In this document: positions 8,664-17,561 of the stretch, piece by piece
How the letters are laid out: every line of letters begins with the position of its first letter
Position numbering within the stretch: position 1 is the first letter of the stretch
Assembly (NCBI GenBank): GCA_947449735.1
Contig: CANFTB010000011.1
Span: forward strand, 1 to 64,000
Length of the DNA: 64,000 bases
Direction of reading: 5' to 3'
From: Chthoniobacteraceae bacterium
GTDB lineage: Bacteria > Verrucomicrobiota > Verrucomicrobiia > Chthoniobacterales > Chthoniobacteraceae
Program-made: the position numbers and the translations under genes
Notes under the pieces: model-generated
What the model saw: the letters and a program-made list of their open reading frames with translations, nothing else
Told to the model about the DNA's origin: nothing
The model's database searches: none

Positions 8664-9503
8664 TCAGGCCCCGCTCGTTTTCCAGTCCGGATAGGCGTGG
8701 ACTCTCGCGATGTAGTCCAGCTTTTCATCCCGCTCCGGCGCGGGCGCGATAAGCCAGTCCCACGCGCTCTCGGGCTCCGGCAACGCCACCCCGCTCAAAA
8801 CATCCCACACCGGCACGTCTCCCCCGCCATTCACTGCACCACCGCCCCCGGCGGACTCCGCCCTCCAAAACGTATCCGTAATCAACGCAGTGCGGCCGGG
8901 CAGGCGTTTCAAGTACTCAAGGTGCGAGCGGATGAGGTGCGCCTGAAACTCGGACACTTCGTGCTCGGGCCGCGTACCGCCCAAGAAACGGCCGGGAACC
9001 CAGGGCAGCTGGGAGAGCAGATTTACCGACACGGCAAAATCCAGTCGTGGATCATCCAAAAATCGGGCGGGTTCCGACACGGGAAGCACACGCTTGGGTG
9101 AGCGCCGCAACACCCCCAGTTCGGACACAACGCCCGTCACATCGAGCTCCACCAGCTTTACATTGCCAAACCTCAGCGCCGAAAACCGGCTCGGAAGAGA
9201 GTGCACGATGTCCGCGAGCCACACCTCCTCAAACATGCCGGACAACTCGGCCAGCGGAATGTCGTGCAACAATCCCGCACCAAACAACACCGCCTTCCTG
9301 CGGCCGGGTGCCATTTCAGCGGCCTTCAGGATGCATTCCCGCGTCTTGCGCAGGTGAGAGTCCCATGCGTGTTTACAACGCTCATACCGGGACCGCACCT
9401 GGATCGTGGACTTCAAAAAACCCATGGACCGCGCCGTCCAGGAACAGGGCGTGAGGCAAAACTCGAGGAGCTCCAGAATCACGAGATCAAAGTCCGTCCG
9501 CAC
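8664..9503 (-). CDS. Methyltransferase-like protein of unknown function
   Basis: About 279 aa from a GTG at 9503, which lies 19 bp after the fur stop; an upstream in-frame start at 9560 would overlap fur. The centre holds a class I Rossmann-like nucleotide-binding pattern: a glycine-containing first strand (KAVLFGAGLLHD), an acidic residue ending the second strand (VWLADIVH), then VKLVELDVTG. This order suggests an S-adenosylmethionine-dependent fold, but no substrate motif is recognised. It is the last gene of a probable araC/PAS-fur-this gene transcript, which hints at a link to metal or redox control. Function unknown. Confidence 0.65.
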   Translation of the reverse strand: MRTDFDLVILELLEFCLTPCSWTARSMGFLKSTIQVRSRYERCKHAWDSHLRKTRECILKAAEMAPGRRKAVLFGAGLLHDIPLAELSGMFEEVWLADIVHSLPSRFSALRFGNVKLVELDVTGVVSELGVLRRSPKRVLPVSEPARFLDDPRLDFAVSVNLLSQLPWVPGRFLGGTRPEHEVSEFQAHLIRSHLEYLKRLPGRTALITDTFWRAESAGGGGAVNGGGDVPVWDVLSGVALPEPESAWDWLIAPAPERDEKLDYIARVHAYPDWKTSGA

Positions 9504-9522
9504 ACATCCGGCACCAAAGCCG

Positions 9523-9996
9523 CTACGTAGCCGCCGCCGGCGTCCGGTGCGCGCACGCACCTTTATATTTAAACTCGTCGCACGAGGCCTCGATGCGCGT
9601 CACCTTCTTCACCGGCGAAAACCCCAGCCGCTTCGTGATGCAGTTCTCGAGCGTGTCGATGTTGCGGTCCTCAAACTCCACAATCCGGCTGCAATCGGCG
9701 CAAATCAAATGACTGTGCCGGGGATGGTCGATGTAATTCGGATCGTACAGCATCTGATCCTTCCCAAGGTCCAGCTCCTTTAAAAGCCCGCTCTCCACAA
9801 GAAGCGGCAGCGTCCGGTACACCGTGGCCCGGGACACCGACGGCTCGATCGAGCGCGCACGCACGAGGAGCTCCTCCGCCGTGTAATGGTCGGTGTGGCT
9901 GAACGCCGCCTCGATAATCGCATCCCGCTGGACTGTCCGGCGCAGTCCGCTTGCTTGAATAAACTCGTAAATGCGGTCGCGTACGGCCGGTTCCAT
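9523..9996 (-). CDS. Fur-family metalloregulator
   Basis: 157-aa repressor of the Fur/PerR/Zur group. The N-terminal winged helix contains SVSRATVYRTLPLLVESGLL, the recognition region. The C-terminal domain has HPRHSHLICADC, with His ligands and the first CxxC half of the structural zinc site. A second, wider Cys pair follows in the CDEFKYKGAC block. The exact metal cannot be told from these motifs. It sits 31 bp after the AraC/PAS gene and just before the methyltransferase-like gene, both co-oriented. feoB, a likely Fur target, lies about 7 kb away. Confidence 0.92.
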   Translation of the reverse strand: MEPAVRDRIYEFIQASGLRRTVQRDAIIEAAFSHTDHYTAEELLVRARSIEPSVSRATVYRTLPLLVESGLLKELDLGKDQMLYDPNYIDHPRHSHLICADCSRIVEFEDRNIDTLENCITKRLGFSPVKKVTRIEASCDEFKYKGACAHRTPAAAT

Positions 9997-10027
9997 CTGA
10001 TCACTCTACCAGCCGCTACACCCGCGG

Positions 10028-10777
10028 TCAAACACGCCCCCGAACCTGTCCGCTCTGCGCGGCACGCCGATAATTCAACGGGGAAAGCCCGTTCGCCTTC
10101 TGAAACGAACGGGTGAAATGGCTCTGGTCGTAAAACCCGCACTCCAAAGCGATCACGCCTATCGGATCCGACGTCTGCTGCAACCGCGAACGCGCCATCA
10201 AAAGGCGAACCCCGAGCAGGTAACTCGAAGGCGTGCAACCAAAGCACCGCTGAAAATCACGCTGCAACTGGCTCACGGAAAAATGACATAGCGCTGCGAG
10301 ATCCTCCATCGTGACGGGCTCCCCAAAATGCCCGATCACGTGCTTCAACGCCGGAATCAACCGCGCATGTGGGCTCTTTCCCCCGTCGCCAACCCCCTCA
10401 TGCGGCCGCATCACGCCCGCGATCCCGGCCACCTGCCCTCCCCGATTTCGCAACGGAAACTTGCTTGATAGAAACCAGCGGGGAAGCCCGTCCGCCCCCG
10501 GCACCAGCCAGTTGCGATCCAACAGCGCCTCTCCGGTGCGCATCACCACAAGGTCCTCCTCCACATACTGCGCCGCGAGCGCCGGCGGATGGAAGTCGCG
10601 GTCCCCCCGCCCGACCATTTCAGCGGGCGAGCCGCACCCGTGCAGTTCGGCCATGGCCCGGTTGACCCTGCGGAAGCGGTGCTGCAGATCCTTGGCGTAA
10701 AAAAAGACGCCCGGCAGGTTGTCAAAAAGCTCCAGCCATTGGCCGGGCTCGGCCAGTTCGCTCCACCAGTCTTTCAT
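10028..10777 (-). CDS. AraC-family regulator with PAS sensor domain
   Basis: 249 aa from ATG 10777 (MKDWWSEL). Residues about 15-130 form a PAS fold (LPGVFFYAKDLQHRFRRVN, then FPLRNRGGQVAGIAGVMRP). Residues about 145-245 are a double helix-turn-helix of the AraC type, ending in GLSPLNYRR. PAS input with AraC output is a known verrucomicrobial arrangement. Its start is only 96 bp from the divergent DUF1501 gene, so it is a candidate regulator of the 10.9-20.5 kb cluster; that is inference. Downstream on the same strand are fur and the methyltransferase-like gene. Confidence 0.88.
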   Translation of the reverse strand: MKDWWSELAEPGQWLELFDNLPGVFFYAKDLQHRFRRVNRAMAELHGCGSPAEMVGRGDRDFHPPALAAQYVEEDLVVMRTGEALLDRNWLVPGADGLPRWFLSSKFPLRNRGGQVAGIAGVMRPHEGVGDGGKSPHARLIPALKHVIGHFGEPVTMEDLAALCHFSVSQLQRDFQRCFGCTPSSYLLGVRLLMARSRLQQTSDPIGVIALECGFYDQSHFTRSFQKANGLSPLNYRRAAQSGQVRGRV

Positions 10778-10873
10778 GCGGCATAAATACAAAATCCTGC
10801 CGCGCCTCTGCAAGCCCCGCAGGCGGCCTTTCGTTATCTTTGAAACGGTCCACCAAAAGCCCCTCCAAAACCC

Positions 10874-12259
10874 ATGCTCGACTTTCTCTCCGAACACGGC
10901 GCCGGCCTCTGCTGCACAAGTCACCTCAAGCGGCGCGAGTTTTTGCAAGTCGGAGCCCTTTCCGCGCTCGGACTTTCACTGCCCCAGTACATGGCCGCCA
11001 AGGAGGCGGGAGCAGTCCGCCAGGGCCACGACGAGAACGCCTGCATCCTCCTCTTCAACCTCGGCGGGCCCAGCCATGTCGACCTCTGGGACATGAAGCC
11101 GGACGCAGCTTCGGAAGTCCGCGGCCCGTTCCGCCCCATCCGCACAAAATCTCCGGACATCCAAATCTCGGAGGTCCTGCCGCTGCACGCAAAAATCGCG
11201 GACCAGTTCTCCCTGGTGCGCTCCTGCCATCACGACGGCGCGGCGGTGCATGACGCCGGATGGCAGATGATGCAAACCGGAAGGCGCTTCACGGGCGGCG
11301 TGCAAACACCACACATGGGCTCCGTCGCAAGCCACCTCCTCGGGCGCAGAAGCGACCTCCCCTCCTTCGTCGTGCTCCCGGAACTCATGGGACGCGGAGG
11401 CGGCAACCTTCCAAACGGCCAGGCGGGCGGTTTTCTCGGCAAAGCGCACGATCCCTTCGCGCTCATGGCCGACCCATCGAAACCCAACTTCAAGGTGCCG
11501 GATCTACTTCCCCCGGACCAGATCGGAGCCCTGCGCATGGAACGCCGGCAAAAGATGCGCGCCGTTGTAGAAAGCGCGGTCAAAGAATTTGAAAGCAGCG
11601 AAGACGCGCGTTTGATGAACGAAAACTTCCACGCCGCCTTCCAATTGATGACGAGCGAACAGGCGCGCAACGCCTTCGATCTTTCCAAGGAACCGGAATC
11701 CGTTCGCGACCGGTACGGCAGGAACCGGTTCGGGCAATCCTGCCTCCTCGCAAGGAGGCTCGTCGAGGCTGGGGTGCGCTTCGTCACGGTGAACACCTTC
11801 CTCACGGTGTTTGGCGAAACAACTTGGGACATCCACGGCTCCAAGCCTTTCACCTCCATCGACGGCATGAAGAACGTGGTCTGCCCGCTCTACGACCAGG
11901 CCTACTCGGCCCTCATCGAAGACCTCCAGCAACGAGGCATGCTCAAGAAGACCATGGTGGCCGCGCTCAGCGAGTTCGGAAGAACGCCAAAGGTCAATCC
12001 CGCCGGCGGACGCGACCACTGGCCGCAATGCTTCACAGTGTCCTTCGCCGGCGGCGGAGTCAAAGGCGGACGCGTCATTGGAAAAAGCGACCCCGTCGGC
12101 GGCTTCCCCGCAGAACGTCCGGTCATGCCGGGCGACCTCGTGGCCACCATCTTCCACAGCCTCGGCCTCGATCACGAGACCTTCCTCCCCGGCCCCGCGG
12201 GACGCCCCTTTCCCCTCGTGGACCTGGGGCGCGCCCCCATTCGCGAGCTCTTCACCTAA
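10874..12259 (+). CDS. DUF1501 domain protein, Tat-exported
   Basis: 461 aa. The twin-arginine signal KRREFLQVG starts at about residue 20 and is followed by a hydrophobic segment. DUF1501 is an alkaline-phosphatase/sulfatase-superfamily-like domain widespread in Planctomycetes and Verrucomicrobia, usually beside DUF1549/DUF1553 genes, with no settled activity. Recognisable blocks are FNLGGPSHVDLWDMKP, VRSCHHDGAAVHDAGWQMMQTG, and the C-terminal FGRTPKVNPAGGRDHWP. It is the first gene of a plus-strand cluster, and the next gene starts 8 bp after its stop. Confidence 0.93.
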   Translation: MLDFLSEHGAGLCCTSHLKRREFLQVGALSALGLSLPQYMAAKEAGAVRQGHDENACILLFNLGGPSHVDLWDMKPDAASEVRGPFRPIRTKSPDIQISEVLPLHAKIADQFSLVRSCHHDGAAVHDAGWQMMQTGRRFTGGVQTPHMGSVASHLLGRRSDLPSFVVLPELMGRGGGNLPNGQAGGFLGKAHDPFALMADPSKPNFKVPDLLPPDQIGALRMERRQKMRAVVESAVKEFESSEDARLMNENFHAAFQLMTSEQARNAFDLSKEPESVRDRYGRNRFGQSCLLARRLVEAGVRFVTVNTFLTVFGETTWDIHGSKPFTSIDGMKNVVCPLYDQAYSALIEDLQQRGMLKKTMVAALSEFGRTPKVNPAGGRDHWPQCFTVSFAGGGVKGGRVIGKSDPVGGFPAERPVMPGDLVATIFHSLGLDHETFLPGPAGRPFPLVDLGRAPIRELFT

Positions 12260-12267
12260 TCCAAACG

Positions 12268-14595
12268 ATGCGCGCGCCTTCCCCGCTCCGTTTCCTGCTT
12301 CCGGCAGCCGTCCTCGGCACCCTCGCAGCGGCCGTCCACGCTGCTCCACTCCCGTTGCTCGCCAATGCCGCGATCACCGCTCCGACCAAGCCCTCGCTCG
12401 CCCCTCAAAGCGCACCCGCCGGGGGCTGGAACTTTCAGCGCCACGTGATGCCTGTGCTCACAAAAGCGGGATGCAACACCGGCGGCTGCCACGGCGCGCT
12501 CGCAGGCAAAGGGGGCTTCCGCCTCAGCCTGAGTGCCTACGATCCCGAAGCAGACCACCTCAGCATCACCCGCGACGCCCTCGGCCGCCGCATCGAACCG
12601 GGCGATCCCCTGCACAGCCTCCTGCTCACAAAGCCCACCTCGGCCGCCCCGCATAAAGGCGGCAAGCGCCTCGATCCGCGCTCCGATGATTACCGCATCC
12701 TTGCCGAATGGATCGCCGCCGGCGCCCCCGGCCCAAGCGCAACCGACCCGCGCCTGGACCGCATCGAGATCCGTCCGGACCGCCTGTCTTCGAAAAAGGG
12801 AGACAAGCTGCGCCTTCAGGTCCTCGCTCACTACTCGGGAGGCATCGTTGAGGACGTGACCCGCTGGGCCAAGTTTACCTCCACCGATGAAACGATGCTC
12901 AAAGTGTCCGACACGAACGGTGGCGTGGAAGTCACCGGCCACGGCGAAGGCGCCGTCACGGCGTGGTTTTCCAGCCGCATCGTCATGTCCCGGGTCGTGT
13001 CGCCCTTTCCACGCGCCACCACCTCCTCTACCGCAGCGAAGGACAGCGGACTTTGGAGAGAGGCCAACCTTGTCGATAAGGCCGTAAACGCGCAACTCCG
13101 GCAGCTGAACCTTGTCCCCTCGCCGCCAGCCGACGACGCCACCTTCCTGCGGCGCGCTCGACTGGACACCACCGGGGTGCTTCCGACTCCGGAGGAAACC
13201 CGCGCATTCATAGCGGACGCCTCACCCGCGAAGCGGGACGCGCTCATCAACAAACTTCTGGATTCCAAAGAATTCGGGGACTACTGGACCTACCGCTGGT
13301 CCGACCTTTTTCTGGTCAGCGGCTCCCACCTGCGCCCCGAGGCGGTCAAAACTTACTCCAAATGGCTGCATTCCGAGGTTGAGAAGAACTCCCCCTGGGA
13401 CCAGCTCGTACGCCAGGTGGTGACCGCGAAAGGCGGAAGCCTGGAGCAGGGCGAGACCAATTTTTACGCCGTCCACCAGGAGCCGGAAGCCATGGCTGAA
13501 AACATCAGCCAGGCGTTCATGGGCCTCTCCATCAACTGCGCAAAGTGCCACAACCACCCGCTCGAAAAGTGGACGAACGACCAGTACTACGCGTTCGCCA
13601 ATTTGTTCGCGCAAGTCCGCGCAAAGGGCTGGGGCGGCGACACGCGCTCGGGCGACGGCAAGCGCACGCTCTACACAGTACCCAGCGGAGACCTCATCCA
13701 GCCCCGCACTGGCAGGCCGCAACCGGCCGCGCCCCTGGACGCTCCGGCGCTGCCTCCGGGCGAAGGCGACCGCCGCGAGGCTCTCGCGGACTGGCTCACC
13801 TCCCCCAAAAACCCCTATTTCACCCGCGCAATCGTCAACCGCGTCTGGGCGGCGTTCTGGGGCATTGGAATCGTAAACTCAGTCGATGATTTGCGCGTCT
13901 CAAACCCGGCCACCAACGAGGCGCTCATGGACGGCCTCTCAGCCTATCTCGTGGAACAACGCTACGACCTCAAGGCCCTCATGCGGCTGATCTTGCAGAG
14001 CGCCTCCTACCAGCGCTCGAGCGAGGCCCTGGAGGAAAACAAGAACGACTCCAAATACTTCGCCCGCTATTACCCGAGGCGTATGATGTCCGAGGCCCTC
14101 AGCGATGCCATCTCCTACGTCACAGGCGTGCCTGAGACCTTCACCGAAATTCAAATGCAGGACGGCTCCAGCGAAAAAACAGACCTTTACCCTAAAGGAT
14201 CGAAAGCGCTGCAGTTGTATGATTCCGCGGTGAAATCCTACTTTTTGAAAGCCTTCGGCCGGAACCAGCGGGAGATCACCTGCGAATGCGAGCGCTCCAA
14301 CCAGCCGAGCATCGTTCAGGCGCTGCACCTCGCCAACGGCACCACACTCAACGACAAACTCGCAGCAAAAGACGGCGCCGTGAGCGCTCTGCTCTCAGTC
14401 AAAAAGGACCAGTCCGCGGATGCGGACCTCATCGAGGAGGCGTTCTTAAAATGCCTCGGCCGTTTCCCACGGACCGACGAGGCCGCAGCCTATCTCAAAA
14501 TCCTCAAGGAAACTCCGGACTCCGAACGCCGTCCGGCCGTCGAAGACATGTTCTGGTCCCTGCTCACCAGCCGGGAATTCCTCTTCCAGCACTGA
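12268..14595 (+). CDS. DUF1549/DUF1553 (PSCyt2/PSD1) exported protein with Ig-like domain
   Basis: About 775 aa from ATG 12268. There is a secretory signal (residues 1-27), then a variant heme-like motif CNTGGCH (Cys69, Cys74, His75). An Ig-like/BIG2-type stretch at about 165-250 (LSSKKGDKLRLQVLAHYSGG) precedes DUF1549 (about 265-470). That domain contains a true CxxCH, CAKCH, at 424-428 followed by NHPLEKW. DUF1553 forms the C-terminal half, with WAAFWGIGIV and EITCECERSNQPS. The family is PVC-specific, exported and of unknown function; heme attachment is predicted by motif only. Coupled tightly to the DUF1501 gene. Confidence 0.93.
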   Translation: MRAPSPLRFLLPAAVLGTLAAAVHAAPLPLLANAAITAPTKPSLAPQSAPAGGWNFQRHVMPVLTKAGCNTGGCHGALAGKGGFRLSLSAYDPEADHLSITRDALGRRIEPGDPLHSLLLTKPTSAAPHKGGKRLDPRSDDYRILAEWIAAGAPGPSATDPRLDRIEIRPDRLSSKKGDKLRLQVLAHYSGGIVEDVTRWAKFTSTDETMLKVSDTNGGVEVTGHGEGAVTAWFSSRIVMSRVVSPFPRATTSSTAAKDSGLWREANLVDKAVNAQLRQLNLVPSPPADDATFLRRARLDTTGVLPTPEETRAFIADASPAKRDALINKLLDSKEFGDYWTYRWSDLFLVSGSHLRPEAVKTYSKWLHSEVEKNSPWDQLVRQVVTAKGGSLEQGETNFYAVHQEPEAMAENISQAFMGLSINCAKCHNHPLEKWTNDQYYAFANLFAQVRAKGWGGDTRSGDGKRTLYTVPSGDLIQPRTGRPQPAAPLDAPALPPGEGDRREALADWLTSPKNPYFTRAIVNRVWAAFWGIGIVNSVDDLRVSNPATNEALMDGLSAYLVEQRYDLKALMRLILQSASYQRSSEALEENKNDSKYFARYYPRRMMSEALSDAISYVTGVPETFTEIQMQDGSSEKTDLYPKGSKALQLYDSAVKSYFLKAFGRNQREITCECERSNQPSIVQALHLANGTTLNDKLAAKDGAVSALLSVKKDQSADADLIEEAFLKCLGRFPRTDEAAAYLKILKETPDSERRPAVEDMFWSLLTSREFLFQH

Positions 14596-14633
14596 TCTGC
14601 GGATCATCCACACCCTCTGTCCCCCTCATTCGC

Positions 14634-17423
14634 ATGGCCCCAATTCGATTTGAACGCCTGCTCGCCTGCCTCGCCCTGTCCGGCACCCTCGGAACCGCAG
14701 GCGCGGCTGTCCCCGACTTCCATTCCGAGGTCGCCCCGATCCTGCGCGACTACTGCTCCGGTTGCCACAACAACAAGGACACAGAGGGTGAACTCAACAT
14801 GGAAACCTTCGCTCTTTTAAAGAAGGGCGGGGAACACAAGTCCCCGCTTCCCTCGGCGCAGGGGGAGGCAAGCCTCCTTCAAAAAGTCATCCGGGGCGAA
14901 AAGCCCGCAATGCCTCCGAAAAAGGAACCACACCCCACTGCCGCGGACCTCGCCGTGCTCGAGGCCTGGCTAAAGTCGGGCGCCCCGGGACCCACGGCTC
15001 CGGACGTTTCGATCCTCACCTTGGTCACCGTGCCGGACCTTCCCTTGAACATCAAACCCTCCAAGGCCGTCACTACCGTTGCCTCCTCCCCAGACGGCAA
15101 GCTCGTTGCGCTGGGTCGCTACCAGTCCGTCGAAGTTCAAGAAGCCGCCACGGGGAAACAGCTCCACCAATTCACAGAACTACCGGGCAAGGTCACTTCA
15201 CTCCAGTTTTCAAAAGACGGAACCCGGCTGGCCGCGGCCTCGGGAGTTGCAGGTATCAGCGGCATCGCAAAGATCTGGAACCTCGCTGAAAAATCTGAAG
15301 TAACGCTAGAGGGCGCCCACAGCGACCTTCTTTACGCAGTCCGCTGGTCGCCTGACGCATCACTGCTTGCGACGGCGGGATACGACTCCAAACTCGTGCT
15401 CTGGGACGTTCCCCACAGAAAGGTCGCGCGCACACTCAGCGGTCACAACGGAGCGGTTTTCGACGCCGCGTTTAATCCCGACGGGACGCTCCTCGCCACC
15501 GCAAGCGGCGATCAAACGGTGAAGATCTGGAGGGTCAAGGACGGCGAGCGGCTGGACACCTTGAAGGAACCCCAGGGCGAACAATTCAGCGTCGCATTCA
15601 CCCCCGACGGAGCATCCGTCCTAGCAGCGGGAGCCGACCGCAGAATCCGCCTGTGGAAGTTGAAGAGCCGCGCGCAGGCCGAGATCAACCCGATGCAGGA
15701 GTCGAGGTTCGCTCACGAGGCCACGATCAATGCCATGGCCGTCCTCCCCTCCGGAGACCGCCTCGTAAGCGCCGCCCTCGACCGAACGCTGAAGGTATGG
15801 ACCCTTCCCGGGCTGCAACTTCTGGAGGTATTGCCGCCGCAACCCGATTCCGTCACCGCTCTCGGCGCCGTGCAAACCACGGACAGTTTGCTCGTATCCC
15901 GCATGAACGGATCCGTGGAGAGAATTTCGATGCCCAAAGTCCCTCTCCCGGCGCCCGGCGCGCAGGACGCCGCAGCCTCTGGGGCCGCCCGAGAAGCCGC
16001 CGAGCAAGCGCCCGTGCAAGTTGCCGAACTAGAGCCCAACAACCACCCCGACACGGCGCAAAAGATTTCCCTGCCGGCCGAGATCCGCGGCAAAATCGCC
16101 ATCAAAGGCGACGTGGACACGTTCCGTTTTGAGGCAAAAAAAGGGGACCGCTGGAGCTTTGAAGTGTTCGCCGAGCGTGAAAAGTCCTCCCTGGATTCAC
16201 GCCTCGAAATTCGGGACTCAAATGGAGCGCCCGTACCACGTGTGCTTCTGCAGGCGACGCGCAGTTCGTGGCTCACCTTCCGAGGGAAGGACGCCACCAC
16301 CTCCGATGATTTCCGCGTCCAGAACTACGCCGAAATGGAGATCAACGAGTGGCTCTACTGCAACGGCGAGGTGGTCAAACTCTGGATGTATCCGCGGGGA
16401 CCCGACTCCGGCTTCATCGTCTATCCCGGCCAGGGCGTTCGCCATACCTACTTCGATACCACTCCCCTCTCCCACCCGCTGGGACAACCCGTTTACACGG
16501 TCATCCCGCTCCCTCCGGGCGCGAAGCCGCCGGCAAACGGTCTACCCCTGTTCGAGCTTCCGTTTGAAAACGACGACGACTCGTCGCGCGAAGCCGGGCG
16601 CGATTCGATCCTCCAGTTTACAGCACCCGCGGACTCCGCCTACCTAGTGCGGATTACCGACTCCCGCGGCTTTGGGGATGAGAACGCCTCCTACCGGCTC
16701 GTCTGCAGACGCTCCAAACCGGACTTCAGCGTGACAATCAGCTCAGGCGCAAAGCCCGCCGTCAGCCCCGGCAGCGGCCGTGAATTCCAGCTCAAGGCAA
16801 TCCGCAGGGATGGATTCGACGGTGAGATCCGCGTCGACCTCGCCGACCTGCCGCCGGGATTCACCGCGAGCACGCCGGTGGTTATTGAAAAGGACCAGAC
16901 CTTTGCGATGGCCGCGATTTATGCGGAACCTCGCCTCACCAAGCCGACCCCCGAGGTCGCTGCGCGCACCAAACTCGTCTGCACCGCGGTCATCGAGGGC
17001 CGCGAAGTCACCCGCACGTCCCCGGGGCTCGGCGAAATCAAAGTCGGTGCTGCAGCCAAGGTGACCGCACAGGTTCTTCCTCAAGACGGAAGGAAAACGG
17101 CGCCCGGCAAACCGGTGGAGCTGACACTCCACCCCGGCGAGACCATCTTCGCAAAAATCCGCGCAAACCGGATCGACTTCAAAGACCGGATTGAATTCGG
17201 AAAAGAGGACTCTGGGAGGAACCTCCCGCACGGAGTCTACGTCGATAACCTCGGACTCAACGGCCTCCTCGTACCGGAGGAGACCACGGAACGCGAGTTT
17301 TCACTCACCGCAGCGAAATGGGTTCCGGAGGGAAAGCGCCTCATCTTCTTCAGGGCAAAAGGCGACGGAGGCCAGGCGACACCGCCGGTGCTCCTGAACA
17401 TTGTGCGCCCGAAGGGGCAGTAG
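14634..17423 (+). CDS. Exported PSCyt1 / WD40 propeller / PPC-domain protein
   Basis: About 929 aa from ATG 14634. A signal peptide (1-24) leads into the planctomycete cytochrome C domain with CSGCH (41-45). A WD40 propeller follows at about 130-420, with repeats such as DASLLATAGYDSKLVLWD and LLATASGDQTVKIWRVKDG. After it comes a bacterial pre-peptidase C-terminal (PPC) domain beginning VAELEPNNHPDTAQKI, then further beta-sandwich regions. It is third in the cluster, 38 bp after the PSD1 gene. It looks like a periplasmic or surface electron-transfer/scaffold protein; the role is inferred from domains. Confidence 0.92.
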   Translation: MAPIRFERLLACLALSGTLGTAGAAVPDFHSEVAPILRDYCSGCHNNKDTEGELNMETFALLKKGGEHKSPLPSAQGEASLLQKVIRGEKPAMPPKKEPHPTAADLAVLEAWLKSGAPGPTAPDVSILTLVTVPDLPLNIKPSKAVTTVASSPDGKLVALGRYQSVEVQEAATGKQLHQFTELPGKVTSLQFSKDGTRLAAASGVAGISGIAKIWNLAEKSEVTLEGAHSDLLYAVRWSPDASLLATAGYDSKLVLWDVPHRKVARTLSGHNGAVFDAAFNPDGTLLATASGDQTVKIWRVKDGERLDTLKEPQGEQFSVAFTPDGASVLAAGADRRIRLWKLKSRAQAEINPMQESRFAHEATINAMAVLPSGDRLVSAALDRTLKVWTLPGLQLLEVLPPQPDSVTALGAVQTTDSLLVSRMNGSVERISMPKVPLPAPGAQDAAASGAAREAAEQAPVQVAELEPNNHPDTAQKISLPAEIRGKIAIKGDVDTFRFEAKKGDRWSFEVFAEREKSSLDSRLEIRDSNGAPVPRVLLQATRSSWLTFRGKDATTSDDFRVQNYAEMEINEWLYCNGEVVKLWMYPRGPDSGFIVYPGQGVRHTYFDTTPLSHPLGQPVYTVIPLPPGAKPPANGLPLFELPFENDDDSSREAGRDSILQFTAPADSAYLVRITDSRGFGDENASYRLVCRRSKPDFSVTISSGAKPAVSPGSGREFQLKAIRRDGFDGEIRVDLADLPPGFTASTPVVIEKDQTFAMAAIYAEPRLTKPTPEVAARTKLVCTAVIEGREVTRTSPGLGEIKVGAAAKVTAQVLPQDGRKTAPGKPVELTLHPGETIFAKIRANRIDFKDRIEFGKEDSGRNLPHGVYVDNLGLNGLLVPEETTEREFSLTAAKWVPEGKRLIFFRAKGDGGQATPPVLLNIVRPKGQ

Positions 17424-17561
17424 CGGGAGAGCGCCCCGCCCATCCAAGGCAGGCCGCCCGGAGGAATGTCCGATTCTTCATAAAACTTGTCAGAGTTAAA
17501 AGGCGCCGGCGGAGGTTAGCATGGTAGGCTCAAAACCGTCCCCCGAGCCCTCCCCTGCACC

